Origin: Gonapodya sp. JEL0774
Taxonomy: Eukaryota; Monoblepharomycota; Monoblepharidomycetes; Monoblepharidales; Gonapodyaceae
Length of the DNA: 64,000 nucleotides
Direction of reading: 5' to 3'
Assembly (NCBI GenBank): GCA_027604505.1
Contig: JADIIX010000059.1
Location: 62,001-126,000, forward strand
The stretch's first letter is position 1, and every line of letters begins with the position of its first letter. Below are positions 12,048 to 23,409 of this stretch, in pieces. The notes under the pieces were generated by a model, which saw nothing but the letters and a program-made list of their open reading frames with translations, searched no databases and was not told the origin of the DNA. Both the position numbers and the translations under genes were made by a program.

Positions 12048-14322
12048 TCAGCAGTCGACATCCTTTTTCCGGCCCCTGGCCCTGCCGTTCGCAGAAACTG
12101 CAGGACTTGCTTTGAGCGGCGGCGACTTTGTTCTTGGGGTTTTGGGGGTTTTGGGAGTTCTAGGCGTTTTCGGTGTCTTCGCCGGTGTTTCAGTAGTCGG
12201 CTCTTCCTTTGGTTTCCCAGCGGAACGCAATCTCCCTTTGATGGTTGCTGGTGCACGCTTAGCTCTCGCTTCCGCGTCCGGCGTATATTCTTCGTCGTCG
12301 TCGTCTTCTGGCTCCTCATCGGACAGTTGCGGTGCAGACTCTGAATCTTCTCCGTTAGAGAAACCCACGGCACGTCGAGGTGCGGGGGACTTACGAGGAG
12401 GCCGCCGCGCCCGTGTAGTCGCCTCGTTGGCGTGAACAGGGATATCAGGTTCAACGACTTGCACGGCAACGGGAACACAGACGTTATGGGTGGGCCAGGC
12501 TTCGTCGTCGTCGTCGGAAATTCCTCCGCTCATCCGTGGATCACGGATAGCTGAAAATGCGTCTTCTTGGGTCCATAGCTCAGCAAAATGCGGTCCACTG
12601 CCGCTGCGACTGCTAACGGTGCGGAAGCTTCCTGTTTGTTCCGCCGGAGCAGCGGCAACACGATCTGTTTGATGGAATGGCACCACAAGCGGATCTGCGG
12701 AACCGGTCGAGAACTTGATCGAAGGCAATGGTGGTGCGAGTCGTTCGGCGGGAACGTACTCGCGAGACAGAGACATCGATGGAATGTAGGAGTTTGGGGG
12801 TGTTGGCTCACGGGAGCGGCGGGAAGAAGCTGCGGCTGAAGAGAAGAGCGGAAGAGAATATATATATTCTCAAAATTGTACACAAGCGAGTATGAGCGCG
12901 CTTGTACCAACTCACCCTCGAACATGTGCGGACCAGTGTGACCCGTTTTCCTTTTCGAAAGTTCAGAATCGAGCTCGAATCTCAATCTCAGATACAATCT
13001 CGCATACTCACAGCAACTCTTTCATGGTTTCGGCAACTTCCCGCATCTGCGGCCGACGTGAGGGCTCCTTCTCGGTGCATTGAACAAGCAACTCCCATAA
13101 ATCGTCCGGCATGTACTCGTAGTTCAAGAGAAAATCCCTCTTGCCCTCAACAATCTTCGTCGTGAGAGCAAACCCCTCTTGGAGGTCGTCGAATGGGCAC
13201 CTTTCAGACCAGATCTCGAAAGCAGTGACACCAAAGCTGTACACATCCATCTCTTTGGTAACTTCCGCACGACGGTTGGTGACTCGTTCTGGAGGCATGT
13301 AACTACGGGCAAAAATAGAAGATAGAGGGAGGGTCAGCCAGGTGTCGGACGTCACAACCCACGCAATCGAAATTGCAATACACACCGTTCCGTCCCAGGA
13401 CGGGGTCCGCGGGTTGTTTCCTTTCCCTGCACGCGAAACTTCGCGGCACCGAAGTCACCAACAAGCGCATCACCTGATCTGTGAATGAGCACACTATGCG
13501 CTCAAAGCAAAACATTTAACAGAAGTCATCGACGTGAGAAGTCCAAAAATTCCCAAGACAAGGGGGAAGATTTAAATTAAGGGATAAAGGAGTATATGTG
13601 GATGTGTGAGCGAGTCAAGGGATCGAAAATTGAGATGCGAACGATGTGAGGAGATGGAGGGCTAGGGCCACCTCGTCACACAAAGAAACCAACTTGTCTG
13701 GTTTGAGATCGGCATGAATGCAATCTCGTGAATGCAGATACGCGCAAGCAGCAGCCACATTGTAGATCTGACACAAATTAGAAAGACAAGCAAGTGGATA
13801 ATTGACCACCAATGGTGTCTGTCCGTTCTCGTGCTCGTATGGTCAGTGCCTACAACTCACCAGTTCCATTCTGTTCGCATCGGACCTGACTTCGAGATAG
13901 TCACGAACTGATCCATTTTCCATCAAAGGGCTTATCATCAATCTGGTATCGACATGTGAGATTGGTTGTGTCCGAAACTTCGAAAGTGAGACGTACCTAT
14001 CCTCTCCCCTTTCAGCGATTCCAAGAAGCGGAAGAACGTGTGGATGCATCAGCTGAGACCATTTGAGGGCTTCCCGCTCAAACATTTCAGGCCTCCGCGA
14101 CCGAACGCCAACGTTCAACAGTGTCTTGATGGCAACTTTGGAAAACATCCATTCGCCGGCACGGACAACCCCGAAGCCACCTTCACCCAGTTCCTCCCCA
14201 ATGATGAGGTCGTTGAATGGGATTATGCGGAGGGAAACTGCTCCGCTGCTGCTGGAAGAGCCTTGAGACACTTGGGATTGCGACATTCTGGTATCCGTCG
14301 TCGAATTAGCAGCGGCAATCAC
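12048..14322 (-). CDS. TKL-like non-RD protein kinase 2 with acidic/basic disordered tail
   Basis: Tandem paralogue of the preceding kinase. Visible features are the P-loop GEGGFGVVRAG, VAIKTL lysine, helix-C region FEREALKWSQLMHPHVLPLLG, catalytic loop IHADLKPDN, DFG, YMPPERV and VYSFGVTAFEIW. The catalytic-loop Asn is formed across an intron (GACAA joined to TGTG), at the same place as in the neighbour. HRD reads HAD, again non-RD with Asp kept. After the kinase domain an exon starting near 12838 encodes a tail of about 260 residues with RLAPPLP (a class I SH3 ligand, 12723-12743), an Asp/Glu run and a Lys/Pro/Thr region with repeated PKTPRTPKTP, ending in a basic cluster that may act as a nuclear localisation signal. 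The start Met at 14322 follows Leu/Ser-rich noncoding sequence. Exon borders in the tail are approximate. Confidence 0.88.
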
Positions 14323-14787
14323 GGTATGCGCGTAGGAGATATAGGAGATAGAACACAGGGACTTGTGCCGAAGCGAAAATGTAAGTAGATCGCAGCCCCC
14401 ACACGACGAAAATACGGTAAGGCCTGAACAGCTGTCGGTGGTGAGTGCTCATGGGTGCAAGGTACCCAAAACATAATCACTAGTTCTTGTGCCACTTCAA
14501 ACGAAAGTACAACAAATGTCATTTGCAGGACGTCGATATTGGGGGCTGTACTCGACGGTTTGAGCATCCGCTACGGCCTCACTGACGTGTTGCCAAGGAC
14601 TGACAGTGGTTATCCAAAGGTATATTATTGTGAAATTCATCAAGGGCAACTGTATCTTTGTTTTTCATCGCCGGGGAAATCTCATACACACGTTTCACCT
14701 CATTCCATCAACCTTGTGGGTGCGGACTAATAGGTGCTGTGGGGGGGAGGGATGACCCAATACCCAATCTGGTAAACCTGCCCGCAA
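14323..14787. other. Divergent promoter region between kinase 2 and the PTP4A-like gene
   Basis: Kinase 2 (-) and the phosphatase gene (+) are transcribed away from each other from this stretch. A G run (about 14738-14748) lies shortly before the phosphatase start. No coding region supported. Confidence 0.45.
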
Positions 14788-15759
14788 ATGAGTTCGCACC
14801 ACACTCCACCGCATCCTGGAGTTGCACATAGGCCGTCTCCCCCTCCTCAGCTTCCGCTCACTCCTTCCACACTGTCTTCGCTTGCTGCGATACCGAATCA
14901 CCATTCTGTCTACTCGCATCACCATTCTGTCATACAGGTGAGTGCAAACGTAAATGGATACGGCGAAAAGCTCTGCCTACGTCCAAGAGGACTTTGTGAT
15001 GCTTGATGGAAAGTTAGAAACTCGGTTTTGCTAGAGGTTCACATTCTCCCTCAATCCGACAGGACGACCGACTTCCCATTACTTTTGTCATCACCGATTG
15101 TCCATCCGATAAAGCTATTGAGTCTTACCTCGATGTCTTTCGCGAGAACGGTGTTAAGGACGTTGTACGGATCTGCGACGAATCGGTCTACCGGAAGGAG
15201 GGTTTTGAGACACAAGGAGTCACGGTGCATGATAACATGAAGTTTGATGATGGAGGGGTGCCGCCAGATGCTGGTACGTCGTGAGAGTAGGTTAACTAGT
15301 GGCTGTTGAGCTCGCACCGACCACGGACCTTCCCACCTCCCTCATCAAAATTTGTTGCCGCGGGGTCGTCTTTCCAATCCCCGCTCCATGTTTTCAGTTC
15401 TGCGTTCGTGGCGTCTGCTTGTAGATAAACTCATCCGACCAACCAACCCCCCCTCGTCTACCGCACCTGCACTTGCTGTGCACTGTGTCTCCGGAGTTGG
15501 TCGCGCACCGGTCCTCGTCTGCGTCACACTGATAGACGCAGGCATTGATCCAATTGATGCGATTGAAATCGTTCGGAAACGGCGTAGGGGTTCGCTCAAC
15601 AAGAAGCAAGTGACCTGGCTCATTGAAGGGTGCAAGAAGGCGAAGCTGGGCTCCACACTACAGAAATATGGTGGCAAAGCTGAGGCTGCCAGCTCTAGCA
15701 CTGACGAAAAAAACTCAGGAGGTGGACTTTTTGGAGGCCTTTTCAAGAAGAAGGGCTGA
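14788..15759 (+). CDS. PTP4A: PRL/PTP4A-type protein tyrosine phosphatase
   Basis: Small cysteine-based phosphatase of the PRL family. In animals PRLs act on membranes and regulate CNNM magnesium transporters. Three exons (14788-14937, 15063-15273, 15398-15759) join in frame to 240 residues. The signature loop reads CVSGVGRAPVL, matching the PRL-specific C-x-x-x-x-x-R-A form in which Ala replaces the usual Ser/Thr. FDDGGVPPDA carries the WPFDD-like acid loop. The VRICD cysteine corresponds to the partner that forms a disulfide with the catalytic cysteine in animal PRLs. The N-terminus is extended by about 50 Pro/His/Ser-rich residues. The C-terminus ends in a Gly/Phe stretch plus three Lys and a Gly, with no CaaX prenylation box, unlike animal PRLs. 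Confidence 0.92.
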
Positions 15760-16127
15760 AATGCTCAATTGGACGGAATCCGTCATCTCTTGTGGCCGTC
15801 AAGTGCCGCACCTACACTTGGAGGTGCCACGCCTTGTATCGTATGAAATGGACATTTGCAAGTGGGGTGCCGGAAGGGACTCCTAGTGGACAAATCGGGG
15901 GAAACCCCAAGAACGACCGAAAATTTTACCACCACCCAACTCCGGTATAAGTGGACGATTAGTAAAAGCGAACATGTAGAGATCATGCATCCTTGATGTG
16001 CATCTATATTTATATGGCGTGAAAATGAAGTACATATTTCAAACTTGCCGAACCTTCTCAAAACCAATATTATGATTATAAAACCAAGCGAAGCCATCTC
16101 ATTATTCTCATACAAAAGGACTGTTCA
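15760..16127. other. Convergent intergenic region
   Basis: 3' ends of the phosphatase (+) and the TIM-barrel gene (-) meet here. The 15980-16110 part is AT-rich, fitting polyadenylation signals. No gene seen. Confidence 0.45.
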
Positions 16128-18813
16128 CTAGAGCTCCCCCTTGTTCGCAGCGTCACTGATTCGGAGCTCCTGCGAGTGGGCGGCACCTACGACCTTATGA
16201 TCAAACCTCTCAACTTGCACATCACCATCCAATTGTACGTCCACCTGAAGCACGCGCACAGCAAATCCGACGAGCTGAACGTCAATATCAAGTTCGACGT
16301 CGAAACCACGTAACCCATCCACATCCTCGACTACCGTCTCGATCACATCATCACAGACCCGCCACCCTCGCGACACAACTGCGGAGTCAACTTGTTCCGC
16401 GCCATCCTGTGAGCTTGCTGCTTCTGTGGGGAGGTTACTCGTCGTCACCATCAATTTCAGAGGGTCGCCTCTTGTCCCCATGTCCGCGACTCTACCACCC
16501 ACTTGCCGCCGAATCCTCACAAGAGCGTCACACTCATCGGCTTTAGCGTTCACCAGCATGACTAACAACCTTACTGCTCCTGCTTTTGTCCGTACCCCGC
16601 TCAGCCACCCTCCCACGTGAACAGCTCCCTCGCCTCCCAATGGAACCATTGCGCCACTGCCTGCAATCCCGATCTCCCAACCCCTCCATGGCATCCTTCG
16701 CCCCGATACCAAAAATTCTTCAACCGCATGCAATGTTTGGGCGGTCGAATCAATTGCGGCTTCGAGCTCGGGAAGTGTGGGTGAAAGCCACCAAGTGAGA
16801 CCCGGGCTACCATGAACGATGGCGATGTGTAGCATCACAATTAGTTCCAGAGGAGTCGGGGCTCTTCAAGGTGGATGACAAAGCACATTTTGCACCTCAT
16901 CACGGTTGTGAGGAAAGTTTCGCCTGCCTCACCTCTTCCAGTACTCGGCACCCCCAAATGCCTGTACCACAGTCCATACGACAGTCCTTGCTCCCCTTGA
17001 CCACCCGCCTCCCTCGTAGCAACCGCCCGCATCCCAGTCTGGCGCTACTCCTTCATCAATCATTACCGTCGGAACTTTATTCTCAGCCCATCCCACTCGC
17101 TCCTTCACTCCGTCCACCCTCTTTCCTACTTCATCAGGTGCGTCTGTCCAGCACTCGTCACATCCGCAATCAAATTCTGTCTCGCTACACAAGCTCGGAT
17201 CGGTCCCGACAGGATACGGATCGACCATGATAATGGATGCTGAGGGAAGGAAGGCGGGAAGACGGAAGCGGGCGCAGTTCAAAGCAAGTGTGGTAGGACG
17301 ATAGGGGTCTAACCTGCGGATAAGGTTGGCCGTTGAGGAGAGGTGATTTGGCAACGAGTTCGCACCATCAGGTTCTGTCGGGTAGTGAGAGATGCAGGGG
17401 AGTTAGTGCTTGAGGTGTAGAGAGTTTACGGATTTGTTACGCATCTGTGGACACAAGCAGCATGCTCTGTTGCGTTCACGTGATTCTTTTGCAGGCATGT
17501 CACACCCTTTCCAGTTTTCACCTCATCACCCTTCCCGTGTGTGTGGCGTGGCTCCCCGTTTTCTCTCAGCATCAAACCGACAGTTCTAAACGACAAACTT
17601 ACCGTCCGCAGTGTACCACGCCAGGACTCCCTTTTTTCCTCTCCACATTTCAACCTGTTTTTGGACACTCTTCTCATCTCTCCAAGTATGCCTCATATCG
17701 TACACAATGCCCACCCCTCCTCTCTCCGCTGCTTCAACTAGTCGACCCATCTTTGTCCAATCATCTGATCCATCTGAGTCAGAAAATGGGGGCACAGGGT
17801 GAATCAAGGTGTGACCACGAATGGAGCGAAGGCGTGTCAAATTGAGGTCAAGCGCGCCCGGGTCTTGGGAAAAAAAGTAAGGCGTGGAGGTGTAGCCACC
17901 AAAAGGTACTATGGGGATGGAGTGACGGTGGGGTCTCCCCGGATTCGTGACCGACCGCACACACGGATCCTGGATCGATTGATCTCGGAGTGTCTCTTGC
18001 AGGTTCAAGCCGTCAGAGGTCTCAGCGATAGCCAGCATATCAGATTCCCATGTATCCTTTATCAAAGTTGATGTCCACAAGTCCACCTTGACGGTGGACC
18101 CACCGTACGGGTGGATTGGATCGAGACGCTGAAGGACAGTACTTCGCACAGCGAGGGAACCAAGGCCCAACGCGTCTGCTGAGAAATACACTGTGAGACG
18201 GTTTGAAGAAATCATGGTATCATAGTCCGAGGTCACATGTGATTGAGTGTCCCTTGGCGATGAAGAGAATCGCCGGCTTTTTGGGTCCACATATATGAGA
18301 AAATCTTCAAGGCTGAATTTAACACAGGCAGAATCGAACCCATCGACGCCAGGTCTGAGATGGAGACGGGTTTGGGGAATGACGTTGACCAGTCTGCCGT
18401 CGAGAGAGGACGTGCGGGTAGCTCGAACCCATATTGGGATATCAGCGTGAGTAATCTCTGAGAGGCAGATCGTCAAAATATGAACAACCTGATCATGTGA
18501 GGTCTGATTAAGGTGTTAACAATGCGGGAGCCCAACCTTTCACTTTAGACCGGACATCGACCACGAGTTCACCCTCGGTTTCCCAGGTGTATGGATCGAA
18601 TCTCGGGTTGGCGTGAAAGAAAAGAGGACCCAATGGGTCAGGTGTGTCCAGCAACGGGTGCGGTTTCGACGCAGACATGCTCCCATCTTGCCGACGATAC
18701 GGTTTACCACACCACCATGATTCTTCAGCAGTCACTGCAAGGCTCATTGCAACAATTGAACAGGCAAGAGCTACAACCACGATGCGAGCCGATCGGTAAG
18801 AGATCGATTGCAT
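16128..18813 (-). CDS. Secreted TIM-barrel glycoside-hydrolase-like protein (fungal family)
   Basis: Predicted extracellular enzyme. The first exon begins with a signal peptide (MQSISYRSARIVVVALACS with a hydrophobic core). Following exons give an N-terminal beta-rich region, then a barrel with VLAWYTADEPDG, where the Glu is completed by splicing (GACG joined to AACC). LDPYRPTTLALNC, IIMVDPYPVG, a Cys-rich FDCGCDEC segment, TVVWTVVQAFGG and the IAIVHGSPGLTWW strand follow. This order matches an uncharacterised fungal family annotated as glycoside hydrolase superfamily, in which the DEPDG Glu is a good candidate acid. Exons lie near 18813-18547, 18491-17602, 17387-16936 and 16866-16128; donor GTGAAA at the first intron is unusual. 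The substrate is unknown. About 230 C-terminal residues after the barrel are Val/Asp-rich and less conserved. Confidence 0.82.
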
Positions 18814-18954
18814 GCAAGAGAGTGGAAATGCAATTATGTAATATTACACTGAAGCAGCATGTCTACACCCCACGCAATCGAGGGGTTGGAAGCACTTTAG
18901 AACCGCCTCGCATAATATGTACTCAGCGATTTGAGCTCATCATCAGTCCTGAGT

Positions 18955-21900
18955 TCAGGGCCGCCCGATTCCTGCCGCCGCCTTCTTCAAGTTGGCAAAA
19001 CCTTCCTCAAGCTTCGGTCCTGTGCCCGATACGACTCCACTCGCCCCACTCACAACCCCGCTGCCCATCCTCTGGAAGGATACTGGTGTGTTCACGCTGG
19101 CAAGATACACCGACCCAATCTTCTGGGTACCACCGGCTCCACCCTGCTTGTACAAGCCTCCGGTCCCTCCGCCCGGAAGTTGGGGCGAAATGGTGGAAGA
19201 TTGTGACGGTCTTAAACCTCGAGTCCATCTGGCCAATACCCGTTGGTTTGCCTTTCGTGCCCACCCGCGCTCGGACTCCAGCGAAAATATTGCGTCCTCC
19301 ACGGTAACACGAGCCATGTCAGCACGTGTCTTCGCCGTCAACTTGTCGGAGGCGACTCCAGATCTCTTAGAGTTTGCGTTCGGTAAAGTCGAGGTAGATT
19401 TGGGATTGATGGAGGAGGGGGCTGAATCAACAAGACCTGCTTCCACACCGGAGGATTCCCCTCGATGCTCTATCTTGAGTAAAGGCACAGCAGGATTCTC
19501 TTCGAGTAGTATCTTGACGGGAGTCAATTTTGGTTGTTCCTTCCCCTGCTGTGTCCCTATTGTATTTTGAGTACCTGCTCCAGTCTGTCCAAGCACAACG
19601 CCGCCACCAGCGTTCGGTCGACCCGGGCCTACACCCCCTATCATCCACGAGTATGTTTTGCTCTTCCCTCCCACAGCGGCTGCAATAGCTCGCCTCGTGT
19701 TCACGTCCCGTATATGCTGTGGTAGTCGTCTCTCCAGAGCAGTCTGCCCCTGGCCCTTACGCAAGGCGCCGCCAGGAATAGAAACGTTCGGCAGACCAGC
19801 GATTGCAGTTTGCGCTAGGGCGTTGGACAGGAGGCCAGACGGCCCCAGGGCTATGGACGCAGCAGAAGGTGGCAGCCCCGGATTCGAGATGCCTTTCGCA
19901 GCACCTCCTGCATCGTCCATCACGAGCTCGCCTGATTCTGCTGCACCACCAATCACACCCCCGCCTGAGCCACTGGTACCCGTCATCAAACCTGCTGCTT
20001 GTAGCTCTCTATTCCTGTCCTCTGTTGTTAATCTGATTATCTCATCTCCAGGATTGTCAGTTTGGACTACTTCCACACTCCACACTACATCCTCGTCCGG
20101 CCTTCTCTCCTCCCTCAAGGTTCTCATCCACCCTTCCTGAGCTGCCGGAACTGAGGACTTCGCCTGACTATTACACCATTCGACCAAGTGCACCCGGGCA
20201 AGCCCAGTGCGGTGCTTGGAAGCACGGACGAACCGGTCTGCGAGCGAGCGTAGGCGATGCTCCATAGCGAGGACGAGGTAAGGCGCGACAATATTGTTTG
20301 GAGTGAGAGAATGACGCTTGGCTTGTATAATACAAATCATAAGAAGAGAGTGCAACAAAGTACCGCGTCAAACTCATCGACACTCACCAATAACATCAAT
20401 CTCTCTGCGCACGCCCCGCTCCCCGACAAACCAGTCCGCTTTCGTTGTCGGCTCAAAGTTCTTTTTCGCATTCGCAAGCACACTCCGATATTCCTTCTCC
20501 AACGCCGCCTGCTCCGCGTCGAAATCAACCCCGGTGCCAGTTAATACATCCACTTCACCAATTCCTTCGGGCTTGGTCTGATCGTCGCGAAACTGCTGTG
20601 TCAGAAGCGCGGCCGCAACTTGAGCGATGCCCCCATTCGACAAACCCGGTAGGCCGCCCGTGAGTCCAGGCATTGGCGGTCGCACAGGAGGAAGGGGTCT
20701 GCTTTGAGCTTGGGCTTTAGCAGCGTCAGTGGCAGCGGCGTGGGTACTGCGCATGGAGAGTTCAAGGCCTCCGCGGACAGATTGCAGGCGTGCGAGTTGA
20801 GCGGGGGAGATGAAGGTACTCAAGGACTCCCAAAGTGATTGGAAGTCTTGGGTGAGCTTCAGGTCAGAACGGTGCGAGGAATGGAGAGGGAGGACCATTA
20901 TTAAAATGAGAGGTTCCGTGAAAGCGAAGGCACGAGCAACCAAAGATCGTGCTTCTGTTGGCAGCAACCAATGCGACGCGCTCGCAATCAAGCAAGAACT
21001 ATCTTCGTTTCTCCAAATAACCACAGAGAACCCATCAGAGGACCTCCATCACACAAAAAACCCACCGTCGCACGTGCCATGAGGTCAGACAAGAGTTTCT
21101 GATGAGTTGAAGGAAGCTCTAGGTTGACACTTTGAAGCACATCATTGGGTGTATCCACTCCTCCACTTCCTACGGGTCCCGACCCTACACCTCCAGCCAG
21201 GGTGATGCCCTCAGGCTGGGGATATCGCGAGCTTGAGCTCAAGCCCATAGATGTACTCGAAGTAGATGATTTTAAGAATCCAGAGGCGGAGGCGAGAAGT
21301 TGGTGAGCCGGGGGTTGGTTGAATGCGCCGGGGCTTGAACCGGGAAACGACGAAGACGCAGTGCGATTATTAGAGATGGAGGTAGCAGTCGAGAGAGAAG
21401 GTTGTCGGGAAATTGATATCGCATTCCCAGCACCGGACGGCGTCGTTGACATGAAGTTAGGATACTGTGCGAACGTGGAAATACCATTGGTCCAGTTAAA
21501 CTGTGCGCTCGGAGGGGATTGCACAAGTTGAGATTCGTAATTGTAAGAAGAGTCTGTTGGCTCGCTTTTCACGACCACAAGTCCAGACCCGGCGAAAACC
21601 TCGTCACCAGGATACATGTAATCCGCACCCTCTCCATCCATGTCTGGGCCCTCTCCGGAAGCCACCGATGACTTCCGCCCACGGCCACCACGGCCAGTAC
21701 CTCGAGGTCGACCACGAGGCCGGCCACTACGACCTCGACCACGGCCACCACGACCCCGGAGAGACGCAGGATCCGTGGAGCCATTGGTTGGTAAGTTGGA
21801 GTCAAACGCAGGGGGTAGGGAGGGTCGGGAAGCCACACGAGACGAGACACGGCGGTGTTTGGAGGCAGTATGTTCGTCACGATTCTCGTCATTATCAGAA

Positions 21901-22442
21901 CCATCGGTATCCGAGTTGTCCTGAGTTTGATTTTCCCCATTCTTGGTAGGAGCTACCACCGGGTCCTCATTCGTAACAGCGTCATCATCGTCCCCGGCCT
22001 CACTCTCGTCTGGCGTGCTCCATCGTGTGGCACCTCTTCCCCGGCCGCGCCCTCTGGGTCGCCTAGGTCGTCGACGTTTTCGGGGTACCAATGGTAGCCC
22101 CTCGTCTGAGTCAATTTCCTCCGCAATCTCACCCCCGTGTCCCCCAAAATCTAATCCGTTTTCCATATCGCCACTCGCTTCGGTTCCAGCATACCCGTGG
22201 TCTCCCGGTTGCTGGATCTCGTCGCCGTAGGTCCCAGCACCGTGTTCGACGGCAAATATCCCCATTTGAGGAGGAGGTCCTCCTTGAAGTGCAACCGCGT
22301 TAGCCAATATGCCCAGTGGGTCGCCTGGTTCTCCATAGGGAACGGACGTGCCGTGGGGCAGATTGGGATTCAGGTTACCAGTCACACCGTCCGCGCTACC
22401 ACCTAATCCGAGCCCGAATCCGTCACCGAATCCGTCAGACAT
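18955..22442 (-). CDS. TAF4: Transcription initiation factor TFIID subunit 4
   Basis: TAF4 pairs with TAF12 by a histone-fold and scaffolds TFIID in the nucleus. The C-terminal TAF4 domain is recognised from LTPNNIVAPYLVLAMEHRLRSLADRF split across an intron, and the later VTVEDAIFSLESE segment typical of the family's C-terminal end. Exon 1 is 22442-21066 (459 codons), long and disordered, with acidic tracts, Arg/Gly/Pro-rich AT-hook-like stretches (PRGRPRGTGRGGRGRK) and a Ser/Asn-rich region. Exons for 20900-20390 and 20350-18955 follow; the border at the start of the middle exon is not fixed. The gene is head-to-head with the eL42 remnant, 282 bp from its first recognisable exon base. Confidence 0.82.
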
Positions 22443-22724
22443 CGTAAAAGAGGCTTGTGCGCTCTGCGCCCGCGCGGGAGTGTGGTCTTATATGAAACGA
22501 TTCGCACAAATTATTCGGCAATTCGGTGGGTGCACGGACTCCGACACTCACAAACTTATTAGAAAGTGACGTGTGATTCTTGGATGGAGATTCACATCTT
22601 TCGGTGCAACGTCCCACCGTTTGGCCATTGACGACTGGCCTTAACTGCCGTACGTTCGTTTCCGCACCTCTCACTCTTTCACTCATCCTCCCCCCCCTAG
22701 CCCGTTCTTTTATCATTTCCCCAG

Positions 22725-23409
22725 GTGAACGCCGCCACAACAGCAAACAAGCCGGCAACGGCGGGCAGGCCAAGCCCCTATTCCACAAGAAGGCCATGAC
22801 TTTGAAGAAAGGCGTGCTCCGGCGTGCTCCGGCTCGAATGCAACGTGTGCAAGTACAAGCACCAACTGAGTATCGAGAGGCGCAAGCACTTTGAGCTGGG
22901 GGGTCAAAAGAAGGTGGGTTGGGAGATGGGAGTGGGAGGTTGAGGGGCATGATTTTGGATGGGGTGCTGTGTTGCGCAGTGGAAGTTTGGGGTGTCAGAG
23001 GACGACACCGCAGAGTTTTGCGAGTCATTTGGGGTACTGGCGTGCCAGGTGGGATCGGGAGGTTGGCTCGACGTCCACAAGCTGGTGTACTTGGTGGGGC
23101 GGAGTGGAGACGTTTTCCACATTCGAAGCTCTCGGCGTCCGGTTGTATCCGCGTGCCGGAGTGTGTTTTGTCGAAGGGATCTGGGATGCACGCGTGGCAT
23201 GAAGCCGTTTTCGTGCAACTGCGCCGTCACGACTGCACCACCAACGGCACTCCACCCCTTTCATATTTATCCTGATCGTGCACACGCACTGATTCACAGT
23301 TACATTTTCTATTCGCTCGTCCCTCTTCTCCTTCTGAACCATGTGATGACCTATGCTCATCATCACTTTCACCTCTCTGCAGACCAAGTTTGCCGCACTC
23401 TCATTCTAA
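22725..23409 (+). pseudogene. RPL42: Truncated, frameshifted copy of 60S ribosomal protein eL42
   Basis: Exon 22725-22913 encodes the middle and end of eL42 (KQAGNGGQAKPLFHKKA, then [26 protein letters not shown]). Exon 23383-23409 supplies the family's final TKxAALxF and a stop. The two zinc-binding Cys of the CxxC pair and the KHFELGG block are intact. GGCGTGCTCC is present twice in tandem (22811-22830); the extra 10 bp shifts the frame between the two halves. The N-terminal 40 or so residues (MVNVPKTRR region with the first CxxC) are not found in the 282 bp up to TAF4, and KRRYDRKQ-type residues have diverged. It retains introns, so it is not a processed copy. A sequencing error could explain the duplication but not the missing 5' end. 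Confidence 0.75.

Noticed and set aside
13460-13720. Kinase 2 seemed to lack the catalytic-loop Asn (apparent DLKPDK)
   Set aside because: Using the donor after GACAA and the acceptor before TGTG rebuilds Asn, as in the paralogue, so the residue is not missing.
18320-18350. tRNA-like GAATCGAACCC box
   Set aside because: It lies in the coding frame of the TIM-barrel gene (GVDGFDSAC) and no cloverleaf arms fit around it.
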